This document shows positions 36,295-44,985 of a stretch of DNA of 64,000 bases, piece by piece (position 1 is the first letter of the stretch; every line of letters starts with the position of its first letter). The position numbers and the translations under genes are program-made. Source of the DNA: Bdellovibrionales bacterium RIFOXYC1_FULL_37_79 (GTDB lineage Bacteria; Bdellovibrionota; Bacteriovoracia; Bacteriovoracales; Bacteriovoracaceae); NCBI GenBank assembly GCA_001770015.1, contig MEQB01000001.1, forward strand, positions 124,001 to 188,000, written 5' to 3'. Below the pieces are notes generated by a model, which worked only from the letters and a program-made list of their open reading frames with translations, had not been told where the DNA came from and searched no databases.

Positions 36295-37575
36295 TTAGTT
36301 TAGCTCGATTAAGAGTTTATAGGGGTCTTCCAGCAAACTTTTGAAATGGGTTATAAAGTTACTGGCGGGGGCACCATCTACCACCCTATGATCAAAGACC
36401 AGTGATATGGGTTGAATGGTGGCCGGGATTATTTCTCCATTTTTGATGATAGGGGCATCATGAATCCGTCCCACTCCCAAGATGCCAACTTGCGGGGGAA
36501 GAATCAGTGGGTTGCCATATAGGCCACCAAAAGATCCATAATTGGTGATCGTAAATGTTCCCTCTCTCATTTCTGCCAGGGTGATACTCCCATCTCTTGC
36601 TTTGGAAATCAGTTGTTTCATTTCCTGGTTGATTTCTTTAATATTTTTAGTTTCTACATTTTTGATGACGGGAACCATCAATCCCTTTTCAGTGTCCACG
36701 GCAATGCCTATATTGATATCCTTGTATTTTCTAAGTTCCATTTTTTGGGGATCAAAGGTGGCATTAAAAACGCTGAAGGCTTTCAGTGAAATACTCAAGG
36801 CTTTAATATAGATAGGAAGATAGCTGATCTTTTCCGGACTGTTTTGATTTATAATTTTTCTAAATTTTACAGTTTCATCCAGCGTACATTGCTCGTGAAA
36901 GCTGGCCGTTGGAATTTCGCTGCTTTTTTGCATATTGGCAGCAATGGTTTTGCGGATGGTTGGTAACTGCTCGATGATATCTTGTCGCGGGGATTGATGG
37001 GCATGGGGAGTCTCGGGCCTTGGTGCCTGGGGAGAAGTTTTAAGGTTCACTTGTTTTAAAACATCCTCGCGGGTGACCCGTCCTGCTGGGCCGCTGCCCT
37101 TGATTCCAGATATATCAATACCATTTTGGGAAGCAATTTTTCTGGCCAAAGGGGTGGCCAGTACTTTGGTTACCGTCCCACTCAAGGTGATGGCCTCGCT
37201 GGTTCTATCCACCACGCCTTCGCCACTGGCAGGTAGAACGAAATTGCCAGCATCTTCTAGTTGCCCGACCACTCCGGTTGACTGGTCAGTTAGAACCGGT
37301 GCCTTGGGGGTCTCTTTGACTGGAGCCGTATCGATTACTTCATCATCAATAAAGGCCAGGGTTTTTCCAACCTCAATAATTTGGCCCTCGCTAATTGTAT
37401 ATTTTATTAATTTGCCAGTTTTAGAGGTGGGGATTTCAGCTACCACCTTGTCTGTTTCCACTACGGCAATGATATCTCCTTCAAGCACTTGCTCTCCAGG
37501 TGCTTTGGTAAGTTGTAAAACCTTTCCCTCATGAACTCCTTCACCAACATCAGGAAATTTAAATTCATATAGCAT
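36295..37575 (-). CDS. pdhC: Dihydrolipoamide acetyltransferase (E2) of the 2-oxoacid dehydrogenase complex
   Basis: 426 residues from the ATG at 37575. A TTG 12 nt upstream lies inside the GAGG ribosome site and is rejected. Domains: one lipoyl domain with Lys43 in ETDKVVAE, a peripheral-subunit-binding domain (ATPLARKIASQNGIDIS..GPAGRVTREDV, about 140-175), and the catalytic acyltransferase domain ending with the DHRVVDG active-site motif. Long Pro/Ala/Thr linkers separate them. It transfers acetyl groups to CoA within PDH. A branched-chain acyltransferase is the alternative, given the single lipoyl domain and DVGEGVHEG opening. Confidence 0.9.
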   Translation of the reverse strand: MLYEFKFPDVGEGVHEGKVLQLTKAPGEQVLEGDIIAVVETDKVVAEIPTSKTGKLIKYTISEGQIIEVGKTLAFIDDEVIDTAPVKETPKAPVLTDQSTGVVGQLEDAGNFVLPASGEGVVDRTSEAITLSGTVTKVLATPLARKIASQNGIDISGIKGSGPAGRVTREDVLKQVNLKTSPQAPRPETPHAHQSPRQDIIEQLPTIRKTIAANMQKSSEIPTASFHEQCTLDETVKFRKIINQNSPEKISYLPIYIKALSISLKAFSVFNATFDPQKMELRKYKDINIGIAVDTEKGLMVPVIKNVETKNIKEINQEMKQLISKARDGSITLAEMREGTFTITNYGSFGGLYGNPLILPPQVGILGVGRIHDAPIIKNGEIIPATIQPISLVFDHRVVDGAPASNFITHFKSLLEDPYKLLIELN

Positions 37576-37591
37576 AGGATACCTCAATTAT

Positions 37592-38575
37592 TTATGGCCT
37601 ATAATTTATAAGCTCCATTATTTTATTAACAATCATATCGGTCGAAATAAGGTAGAGACGTTCTCCTCTTGGTAGCGGTGGAGTGATATCGGGACTACTC
37701 ATTCTGGCGGGAGGTGCAAAGAGGTCAGTAAAGCAGTTTTCGGTAACAGTGGAAACTAATTCTCCCCCTATCCCATAACTTTGAGGGCCTTCATGCACGA
37801 CCAGAAACCGGCCGGTTTTTTTTACTGACGCAATTATAGTTTTTTTATCAATGGGGGATATGGTGCGTAGATCAATAAGTTCGACGGAGATGCCCCGGGT
37901 TTTTAGTTGAAAAGTTGCTTCTACAGCTTCTTTCATTTGAGCACCATAAGACAAAAGGGTTAGATCAGATCCTGCAGTGACGATTTTGGCCTTGCCAATT
38001 TCTATGGTGTAAGCGTCATCTGGAACTTCTTGCTTGATGGAGCGATAAAGTCTTTTGGGTTCCATAAAAATCACGGGATCAGCGTGTCTCATGGCCGCAA
38101 TCAAGAGCCCTTTGGCATCGTAAGGGTTGGAAGGAATAACTACTTTAATCCCTGGAATGTGGGCCCAAATGGCCTCCATGCTTTCACTATGATGTTCAAG
38201 CGCACGAATACCTCCGCCATAGGGCATGCGGATCACCATATCCGTCGTCATGGCACCTCTGGTCCGGTTCCTGAATCTGGCCACATGACTTATAATTTGG
38301 TTAAATGCCGGCCAGGCAAAACCTGAAAACTGCATTTCAATCACCGGTTTTAATCCAAGCACACTCATACCTACGGCAGTGCCGGCGAGGGCGCTTTCTG
38401 CCAAAGGAGAGTCAAAGCATCTTTTATCTCCAAATTCCTTTTGGAGTCCGGTGGTGGCCCGGAAAACTCCACCCTCCACTCCGACATCTTCCCCATATAC
38501 GATAATATTTGGATTTAGTCGCATTTCGACTAACAAAGCATCATTCACAGCTTGGACGAGAGTTAACGCCTTCAT
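37592..38575 (-). CDS. pdhB: Pyruvate dehydrogenase E1 component, beta subunit
   Basis: 327 residues, typical for E1-beta. Signatures include VYGEDVGVEGGVFRATTGL, FDSPLAESALAGTAVG and the phosphate-loop region MRMPYGGGIRALEHHSES-like segment (IRMPYGGGIRALEHHSES). With E1-alpha it forms the alpha2beta2 thiamine diphosphate enzyme that decarboxylates the 2-oxoacid and reductively acylates E2. Its ATG overlaps the E1-alpha stop by 4 bp. The E2 gene follows after 16 bp. Pyruvate is favoured over branched-chain substrates by overall resemblance to Gram-positive-type PDH. Confidence 0.92.
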   Translation of the reverse strand: MKALTLVQAVNDALLVEMRLNPNIIVYGEDVGVEGGVFRATTGLQKEFGDKRCFDSPLAESALAGTAVGMSVLGLKPVIEMQFSGFAWPAFNQIISHVARFRNRTRGAMTTDMVIRMPYGGGIRALEHHSESMEAIWAHIPGIKVVIPSNPYDAKGLLIAAMRHADPVIFMEPKRLYRSIKQEVPDDAYTIEIGKAKIVTAGSDLTLLSYGAQMKEAVEATFQLKTRGISVELIDLRTISPIDKKTIIASVKKTGRFLVVHEGPQSYGIGGELVSTVTENCFTDLFAPPARMSSPDITPPLPRGERLYLISTDMIVNKIMELINYRP

Positions 38576-39660
38576 CCAACACTCCCTTTAAGCCGGATAT
38601 TCAGGTTGCTCATTTGTTCTTTTAAATCTTCCGGGAGTTGTTTGAACTGCCAGGCGAAGATTTCTTCCACGGTATGAGGGGGAGTCTGTTCGGCTATTTC
38701 AAATTCTTGCATAATTTCTTTTTTGTATTCATCTTTTAAACGATTGATGGCCAATCCATCGATTAAATTTTTCTTTTGCAAATATTTTTCCAGACGTAGC
38801 AGTGGGTCTTTATTTATCCATTGATCCACTTCCTCCTGTTTTCTATAAATGGTTGGATCATCCGCAGTGGTGTGTGCCCCTAGGCGATAGGTATATCCTT
38901 CAATGAGGGTGGGCCCTTGATTATTTTGTGCCTTTTCATGTGCCATTTTAGTGGCGGCAAAGACACTAAGAACGTCATTACCGTCAACTTGAATTCCAGA
39001 AAAACCAAAAGCAAAGGCCTTTTCGGCTAAAGTTGTGGAGCGAGTTTGAATTTTTCTCGGCACAGAAATGGCCCATTGATTATTTTGAATGTAAAAAATG
39101 ACGGGAACGTTCCATGCTCCTGCAAAATTAAGCGCCTCCAGAAAATCACCCTCGCTGGTTCCGCCATCACCAACGAAGCAAATGGTGATGCGATTATTTT
39201 TTAAATATTGATTGGCATATGCTGCGCCAACGGCATGCAGACACTGGGAAGCAATCGGGACGGATATCGGAAAGGTGTGGTATTTTTCAATTTCAAAGTG
39301 GCTTCCCCTCTCATTACCAAGCCAGATTTGATAGACTTTGGAAAGAGGGATGCCTCTATAAAGCATACCTCCCAGTTCCCTAAACGCGGGAACAAACCAA
39401 TCCTCTTTATGCATGGCCATGAGACTACCAACTGAATTGGCTTCCTGGCCTTTACCTGGAGGGTAGGTAGGAAGACGTCCCTGACGATTTAAACTGACTG
39501 ACCATTCGTCGGCAACCCTGGCCTTTAAAATAAACTGATAAGCAATTAAAATCTCACTGTCACTCATGAGGGGTACGTCTTTTATTGATACATTAATATT
39601 TCCGGTTTCATCCATAATTTGTAATCTTTTTCCTTGTCGTGGGTCATAGCTTTCGAACAT
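38572..39660 (-). CDS. pdhA: Pyruvate dehydrogenase E1 component, alpha subunit
   Basis: 362 residues from the ATG at 39660, which has AAGGA about 8 nt upstream; an upstream TTG would add 17 residues without a ribosome site. The thiamine-diphosphate motif runs from GDGGTSEGDF to the NN of FYIQNN. FPISVPIASQCLHAVGAAYA and YRLGAHTTADDPT are typical of E1-alpha. It is translationally coupled to pdhB and lies just after lplA, so the complex and its lipoylation enzyme are made together. The substrate is probably pyruvate; branched-chain 2-oxoacids cannot be excluded. Confidence 0.92.
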   Translation of the reverse strand: MFESYDPRQGKRLQIMDETGNINVSIKDVPLMSDSEILIAYQFILKARVADEWSVSLNRQGRLPTYPPGKGQEANSVGSLMAMHKEDWFVPAFRELGGMLYRGIPLSKVYQIWLGNERGSHFEIEKYHTFPISVPIASQCLHAVGAAYANQYLKNNRITICFVGDGGTSEGDFLEALNFAGAWNVPVIFYIQNNQWAISVPRKIQTRSTTLAEKAFAFGFSGIQVDGNDVLSVFAATKMAHEKAQNNQGPTLIEGYTYRLGAHTTADDPTIYRKQEEVDQWINKDPLLRLEKYLQKKNLIDGLAINRLKDEYKKEIMQEFEIAEQTPPHTVEEIFAWQFKQLPEDLKEQMSNLNIRLKGSVG

Positions 39661-39718
39661 GACTATATCCTTGGTCAAATACCGCTTTTGAGTAATCAAA
39701 GATAAGTGCAAAATTAAA

Positions 39719-40432
39719 CTAATTTGTTACAGCAGGAAATTTTGATTCTATGGAATTGGCTAAAAACTGATGATCGTCGGTTTTAAAATAATCTTCAAGT
39801 GTTTGTATGATGGACGCAGTTATATCACCCAGTCGAATTTGGGGATAATGATTGGAAATATTGGTCACTTGACTCCGGTGACTTTTAACATAGGGTTTAT
39901 CGGTTTTCTGATAGACCGGCATCCAATTGATAGCACTTTTTAAATGTTCCAGATTGGTGTTAAACAAAAGGGAGGCGTGATAACAAAAAATATGATTGGT
40001 AAGCGCAACTGCTGAACCTAGAATTTTATGATCGTTAAGATAGATGGAGTTACGCTCATCTCTCTTGGCCTGGATGTCTAATTTATTCAAGGCAACAACT
40101 AATTTTTTGGTGATAAAATCACTGTCTTTATGATCGTTTTGGGAAAGCCGTGGCCTATGTGGTTTAAAAAAACTGATGTTCAAGGTGCCCTCATCGTGAT
40201 AAACCGTGCCGCCACCCGTATGTCTTTTTATTACTGGGATGTGGTGCTTTTGCGTGAAATCCTGATTTACTTCAAATGCCAGGTTTTGAAAGCGCCCCAT
40301 GATAATGGAGGGGCTATTGTGCCATAATCGAAGGATAAATTGATCTTCATGCACATAATTGCCAAGCTTGGTTTCCAGAGCAAGATTAAATGAGGGGTTA
40401 GTGGATGGGGTTTTTAAAACCAAAAGTTTCAT
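39719..40432 (-). CDS. lplA: Lipoate-protein ligase A family protein
   Basis: 237 residues. The lipoate-binding loop RHTGGGTVYHDEGTLNISF and the catalytic lysine segment HKILGSAVAL are present, as is the CYHASLLF histidine strand. It lacks the C-terminal accessory domain of E. coli LplA (337 residues). It is therefore either a two-component ligase or a small transferase of the LipM/LplJ size class. It is the first gene of the PDH operon and should attach lipoate to E2 Lys43. The octanoyltransferase alternative cannot be excluded from motifs alone. Confidence 0.85.
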   Translation of the reverse strand: MKLLVLKTPSTNPSFNLALETKLGNYVHEDQFILRLWHNSPSIIMGRFQNLAFEVNQDFTQKHHIPVIKRHTGGGTVYHDEGTLNISFFKPHRPRLSQNDHKDSDFITKKLVVALNKLDIQAKRDERNSIYLNDHKILGSAVALTNHIFCYHASLLFNTNLEHLKSAINWMPVYQKTDKPYVKSHRSQVTNISNHYPQIRLGDITASIIQTLEDYFKTDDHQFLANSIESKFPAVTN

Positions 40433-40474
40433 AAAGCTTAGTGTAAAATAGCAGTCTTTTTTTACATCACATTA

Positions 40475-41818
40475 TTAACTGATGATATTTTTCTTATGAA
40501 AAACTTTTTTAAAGGCGTCATAAGGTTTCCTAAAGTGGGAGTCAGAATAAGTCGCTTCAAAATCCTGTGCAATTTTTTTTAAAATCTCCAGGTTGATTTT
40601 TTCAGATAAAAGCCGGTGAGAAAATTCATGGGCCATAATGAAAATACACGAAAGACCTGATAAATGCTCGGTGGCCAGCTTCCGGGGAAAGCCTTTGCCG
40701 AAAGGTCTTTCATGATGATTGAGCACAACTTCCTTGATATTGTTGGCCACATCTTGAATGGCCTTGACCTCATTTATCAGGGAGACACTTTTCGAGGGGT
40801 GGTTGAGCACATCCTTTTTTAATTCTTCGGAGAGCTTTTCAAACCGGGGATCATCAGTGGAGGCAATGGATACAAGCTCATCATTGGGAAGTGACAGGTC
40901 TTGAAAAATGGCAGACATAGAAAGTTTTTGCATGGAATTATCACTGGCCCAGTCGGTTTGCGCAACAATGGCCACGGATAGATAGTTGGTCATCATGATT
41001 AGTTCGCTGGAATATTTTTGATATTTGATCAGATTTCCCATCAGTTTACTCATTCTTTTATTCTTGCTTAAAATTTCCACACTGGATCGATGGACGGCTT
41101 GTCCCAGTTCAATTTCTTCCCGGGAAAGTCCCAGGTCCGAGAGGCTGGAGTGGATTTTATTAATGGAATCTATTTGGATTTCAAATTTTTGGACAGTGGT
41201 AATTTCGTTACTGGTGAGCGTTTCAATTAATTTTTGATTTATTTTGGTAGATAATTCCGAATATTTTTCGGTGGGGACAAAGTAAAAATCCTCATCACTT
41301 GAAATATCTGAGAGATTGGTCACCTGGACGTATTGATTGGTGTGATCCATGATAAAAATAGGAACTTCTTCTTTATGAAAAAAGGCGACTTTGTTGCCTC
41401 TGATGCGGCGAAACTGTTCTTTCAAGGAAGGTCTTTTGATTTTTAGGATGCGAGAAATTTCTTCCACCAATTCGTGTTCCTTGACGGGATATTTAAGATA
41501 AACGTTTTGGATTCGTTTAAGTAAAAAACCTTTAAGCATTTCATCGTAAGACGGGAACTGCTGGGTCAGTAAAATAAAGGGGATTTCCAGGCCGTTTTCG
41601 ACTATAAAACGATAGATCCGACTGGAATTTTTTCCCATGAAATTATATTGGGCAACTATCAAAGAAAAATCTTTGGTTGCATGGATGAGCTTAATGGCAT
41701 GATCAACATTTTCCGCATAAATTAATTCGGCATTAAATTCTGATTCAATATGCATGACAATAAGATCCCGGATTTCGGGATTTTCTTCGGCGATCAAAAT
41801 ACGTGGTTTTGGATTCAT
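40475..41818 (-). CDS. Degenerate receiver plus degenerate HD-GYP protein
   Basis: 447 residues. The N-terminal ~120 residues have the receiver fold pattern, but the phospho-accepting Asp is Gln57 (IVAQYNFMG) and the acidic pair is Glu11-Glu12. The Lys109 position (LKYPV) is kept. The C-terminal half resembles HD-GYP: HP..SVSLI, NHHERPFGKGFP (368-378) and a helix with MAHEFSH. The metal-binding HD is Gln306-Asp307 (IFQDLSL). Both catalytic and phosphorylation functions are probably lost, leaving a binding or scaffold role, perhaps for cyclic dinucleotides. The middle (about 130-240) is unknown. It is divergent from a sensor kinase operon. Confidence 0.7.
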   Translation of the reverse strand: MNPKPRILIAEENPEIRDLIVMHIESEFNAELIYAENVDHAIKLIHATKDFSLIVAQYNFMGKNSSRIYRFIVENGLEIPFILLTQQFPSYDEMLKGFLLKRIQNVYLKYPVKEHELVEEISRILKIKRPSLKEQFRRIRGNKVAFFHKEEVPIFIMDHTNQYVQVTNLSDISSDEDFYFVPTEKYSELSTKINQKLIETLTSNEITTVQKFEIQIDSINKIHSSLSDLGLSREEIELGQAVHRSSVEILSKNKRMSKLMGNLIKYQKYSSELIMMTNYLSVAIVAQTDWASDNSMQKLSMSAIFQDLSLPNDELVSIASTDDPRFEKLSEELKKDVLNHPSKSVSLINEVKAIQDVANNIKEVVLNHHERPFGKGFPRKLATEHLSGLSCIFIMAHEFSHRLLSEKINLEILKKIAQDFEATYSDSHFRKPYDAFKKVFHKKNIIS

Positions 41819-41958
41819 TACCTTTATTTTATAGGTATAAGTTGAAATTTGTTTAAAAGGTCAGTTTTTTTCCTTGTTTTCTAAGTATTGGACGTTTTTA
41901 GTTGGATAAAAAGTGTTTAAGGAATGTTTATAATATTACTCATCTATTTAAAGATATT

Positions 41959-42312
41959 ATGATAATTATGGGTATGAAAAAAAATAGGGGAATATATTTG
42001 TTGTTAGTATTTTGTCTTTGTGCCGGCATATGGCTCTATTTTAATCAATCAAGTGAATCGCTGGTTTCTCTAGGTCTTATTTTTTTTATTTTTTGCTTGG
42101 TGTATTTTAAACAAATACCAAAAGCTACTCAAATAAAAAGTGAGGACCCTTATCGTGTATCCTATGAAGTGAAAGAATTTCATAACGATTTTTCTAAAAT
42201 TGGCAGTGGCTATCCCATGAGAAAAGATCAGAGAGTTCCTTGTTGCGGGGGTGTGGTCGAGGGAGACACATCTTGTTTCCATAAAAACTGTGGAGATAAA
42301 AAAAATGACTGA
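41959..42312 (+). CDS. Small two-helix membrane protein coupled to a histidine kinase
   Basis: 117 residues from the ATG at 41959; in-frame ATGs at 41968 and 41974 are also possible and no ribosome site decides. Two adjacent hydrophobic helices (IYLLLVFCLCAGIWLYF and LGLIFFIFCLVYF) are followed by a short cytoplasmic or periplasmic tail. The tail has four cysteines near the end (CC..C..C), a possible metal or iron-sulfur site. Its stop overlaps the kinase start by 8 bp, so it may supply membrane anchoring or sensing to the soluble kinase. Confidence 0.55.
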   Translation: MIIMGMKKNRGIYLLLVFCLCAGIWLYFNQSSESLVSLGLIFFIFCLVYFKQIPKATQIKSEDPYRVSYEVKEFHNDFSKIGSGYPMRKDQRVPCCGGVVEGDTSCFHKNCGDKKND

Positions 42313-43588
42313 TGTTGATCTGGTAAAAGAAAATATTCAACTCAAATTACAAATTGAAAATTTAAGCCAGGATCTTATAAAGTTGAAAGAAATTCAAAAA
42401 GAACTGGATGAAAGCAATCAACGTTTTGATGATGTTATTCACTCTGCTTTGGATGCAATTTTATTAATTGACGGGGACAAATTTGTGGATGCCAATAATG
42501 CCACGGTCAAAATGTTGAAGTATCCAAGCAGAGAAGACTTTTTAATGTCCCATCCTTCCAAGTTATCCCCCCCGTTGCAGATGGATGGAAAACCATCTTA
42601 CGAAAAGGCAGAAGAAATGATGAAAATGGCCTACCAAAATGGATTTCATCGTTTTGAATGGATTCATCGCAAAGCCGATGGGGAAGATTTTCCAGTGGAA
42701 GTTTCGCTTACACCGATTTTATATCGAGGTAGAACTATTTTGCATTGTCTTTGGCGGGATTTGACCAATGCCAGAAAAATAGAAGTGGAAAACCAAAAGA
42801 TGCAACACGAAATTAGACAAAAGGAACTTTCGCTTATCCATGCTTCTAAAATGGCCACCTTGGGTGAAATGGCCGGCGGGGTGGCACACGAAATTAATAA
42901 TCCACTAACTATTATTATTGGTTATTTGAAAATATTGAAACTTGAGCTTAGTAAGATGATGTTTGGGCAAAAAGACCGCATTTTATCCATGATCACCGAT
43001 ATTGATAAGACCGCTAAACGGATTGGCGAAATTACTCAAGGCCTCTATTTATTTTCAAGAGATGCGACACTGGATAATCTAAACCAGATACCTGTTAATC
43101 ATTTAATTCATACTACAGTGTCCTTTTGTCTTGAAAAATTTAAAAATAACAACATTTCTCTACGCATTGAGGATAATTCAGTGGATGCTTATATTTATGG
43201 AAACGAGACGCTACTAGGCCAGGTGCTACTTAATCTTTTAAATAATGCTTATGATGCGGTCAAGGTACAAAATCCTAAATGGATTGACATCACTACGATG
43301 ATTAATACCCAAAATAGTCGAATAGAAATACGTATTCGAGATAGTGGACAAGGGATACCTGTTGAAAATCATCATAAAATTATGCAACCTTTTTTTACTA
43401 CTAAAGAAGTAGGTACAGGGACAGGTCTGGGATTAAGTATTTCTTTGGGAATTGTCAGAGAACATGGAGGAGATCTTTTTTTAGAGACTGACTCTTGTCA
43501 TACTTGCTTTGTTATCTCATTACCCCAGGGACGTCCTAAAACGAAAAATAAGGTACAGGCCGATGATGGGGTTGGGATCATCGGTTAA
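42305..43588 (+). CDS. PAS-domain sensor histidine kinase
   Basis: 427 residues from the ATG at 42305, with GGAG upstream. A short coiled coil (about 5-45) leads into a PAS domain (about 46-160, VIHSALDAILLIDGDKFVDAN). The HisKA helix has the H-box GGVAHEINNPL. The HATPase follows with N-box LLNLLNNAYDA, G1 RDSGQGIP, F-box FFTTKEVGTGTGLGL. No membrane helix of its own. The upstream overlapping membrane protein may anchor it. No cognate response regulator adjoins; the degenerate receiver protein is divergent. Confidence 0.88.
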   Translation: MTDVDLVKENIQLKLQIENLSQDLIKLKEIQKELDESNQRFDDVIHSALDAILLIDGDKFVDANNATVKMLKYPSREDFLMSHPSKLSPPLQMDGKPSYEKAEEMMKMAYQNGFHRFEWIHRKADGEDFPVEVSLTPILYRGRTILHCLWRDLTNARKIEVENQKMQHEIRQKELSLIHASKMATLGEMAGGVAHEINNPLTIIIGYLKILKLELSKMMFGQKDRILSMITDIDKTAKRIGEITQGLYLFSRDATLDNLNQIPVNHLIHTTVSFCLEKFKNNNISLRIEDNSVDAYIYGNETLLGQVLLNLLNNAYDAVKVQNPKWIDITTMINTQNSRIEIRIRDSGQGIPVENHHKIMQPFFTTKEVGTGTGLGLSISLGIVREHGGDLFLETDSCHTCFVISLPQGRPKTKNKVQADDGVGIIG

Positions 43589-44289
43589 GGGTTTTCTGAC
43601 TTTTGTAGTAATTCGTTTTGCACTTCTTGAATTTCCAGCAACCTTTGCCATTGATGAGATGAAAGCTGGTCAAGTTTGGTTCTTATTTGACGAATTTCAA
43701 ATTCTGCTTTCAAATTTACTTTATAATCCATTTCTGCTTGAATCCGGTCTTTTTTAGCCTGACGGTTTTGACTCATCATAATGATGGGAGCCTGGAAAGC
43801 GGCCAGACTTGAAAGGATGAGATTTAACAAGATAAACGGGAAGGGATCAAAGGTTTTGTTTATTAGGATGGCAGAATTGATTAAAATCCAGAAGACAAGA
43901 ATGCTAATAAATAAAATAATAAATACCCAGCTTCCACCAAAGGTGGCAATTTTATCCGCCAATCGATCACCAAATGAAATATTTTCGTTATATATTTCAT
44001 TAATATTTTCTGAAACTGCTTCATACTCACTTATGCTTTGTATGATGGTGTGTTCAATATCGCTTATTTCGTTTTGATTTTTTAAGATGGAGGCCTTTAT
44101 ATATTCTGCTCGTAAATGATTCAGATCCTTAAAACAAATATATTTATCCTCTTCCCACCCACTCGCAACATTTTTTATTAAATTACTCACATCATGGCCG
44201 ACGAGGCCGTAAGGGGTTAAATCCTTATTTGAAAACATTTGACCACAAACAGCACATTCCTGTTTTTTTCCTCTTATTTTATGATTCAT
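43585..44289 (-). CDS. DUF1003 membrane protein with N-terminal zinc-ribbon-like motif
   Basis: 234 residues. An N-terminal CAVCGQMF motif is followed by a soluble region. The DUF1003 core (about 110-190) reads DRLADKIATFGGSWVFI and FDPFPFILLNLILSSLAAFQAPIIMMSQNR, containing two membrane helices. A C-terminal coiled coil (QIRTKLDQLSSHQWQRLLEI) ends the protein. This is the usual DUF1003 layout; the family function is unknown. Its stop overlaps the kinase stop by 4 bp. Confidence 0.82.
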   Translation of the reverse strand: MNHKIRGKKQECAVCGQMFSNKDLTPYGLVGHDVSNLIKNVASGWEEDKYICFKDLNHLRAEYIKASILKNQNEISDIEHTIIQSISEYEAVSENINEIYNENISFGDRLADKIATFGGSWVFIILFISILVFWILINSAILINKTFDPFPFILLNLILSSLAAFQAPIIMMSQNRQAKKDRIQAEMDYKVNLKAEFEIRQIRTKLDQLSSHQWQRLLEIQEVQNELLQKSENP

Positions 44290-44332
44290 ATCCAGAAACT
44301 CCGCTTCCGCTAGGCGGATTCAGTTAAACAAG

Positions 44333-44752
44333 TTAGAGGGAACACTTGGGAAATTTCGCAAGAGCTTCTTTTAGGGCATGTTCTTCACTTGCACCGTAAG
44401 CTTCGTCTTCATATTCACTGATGGAAAAGCCACCGTTATCATCTTTTCTCATCAGTTTAACACTTACTTTGATTAGGCCGTACCCTTCAGACGATAGAAG
44501 TACGTGTAAAACAAATTCGCGGTTGGCAGGAATGTCGTAGGCAGTATAACCTTTCATATCAGATAAAAAGTCGCTATGTTTTAACTTCTTTTTTAGCAAA
44601 TTATAGTGCACATCAATATTGACCTGATACATTCTGAAGGCCAATTGACAATTATTTTGTGCAATAATGATTTTATTGGCAGCGTGTGAATGGGAATTTA
44701 TAGAAAATTGGACCAGTAAGGTAACTAAAATGGTAAGAATTATGGGTTTCAT
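44333..44752 (-). CDS. Small exported protein of unknown function
   Basis: 139 residues with a signal peptide (ending near HSHAA) and a GGAGGT ribosome site. The mature part is a compact alpha/beta-looking domain with two cysteines (NNCQ and PKCSL at the very end). It is acidic in the middle. No family recognised. It lies upstream of the DUF1003 gene on the same strand with a 43-bp gap containing a short GC-rich inverted repeat, so read-through is possible. Confidence 0.55.
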   Translation of the reverse strand: MKPIILTILVTLLVQFSINSHSHAANKIIIAQNNCQLAFRMYQVNIDVHYNLLKKKLKHSDFLSDMKGYTAYDIPANREFVLHVLLSSEGYGLIKVSVKLMRKDDNGGFSISEYEDEAYGASEEHALKEALAKFPKCSL

Positions 44753-44985
44753 CGATCTACCTCCAGTGATTAGACTAACAATTTTTTGTCAAACTTGCTG
44801 TGTGGTGTTATAACATCGTTTTGTGCGGCTTTGTTATTAAAATGAATTCCGGCTTGAATTTTGGAATATTTTACACACCCGATTGCGCAGAGCGACTTTT
44901 TGAGATATAAGTGGCCATTCCGATTATGGATATATTCTTTTGTTTTTCTTAAAAGTATTTGTTACACAAATACTTGGAGATACGG

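Noticed and set aside
44292-44325. Short GC-rich inverted repeat (TCCGC..GCGGA) as a terminator or REP-like element
   Set aside because: Five-bp stem with alternative pairings and no second copy seen; not enough support.
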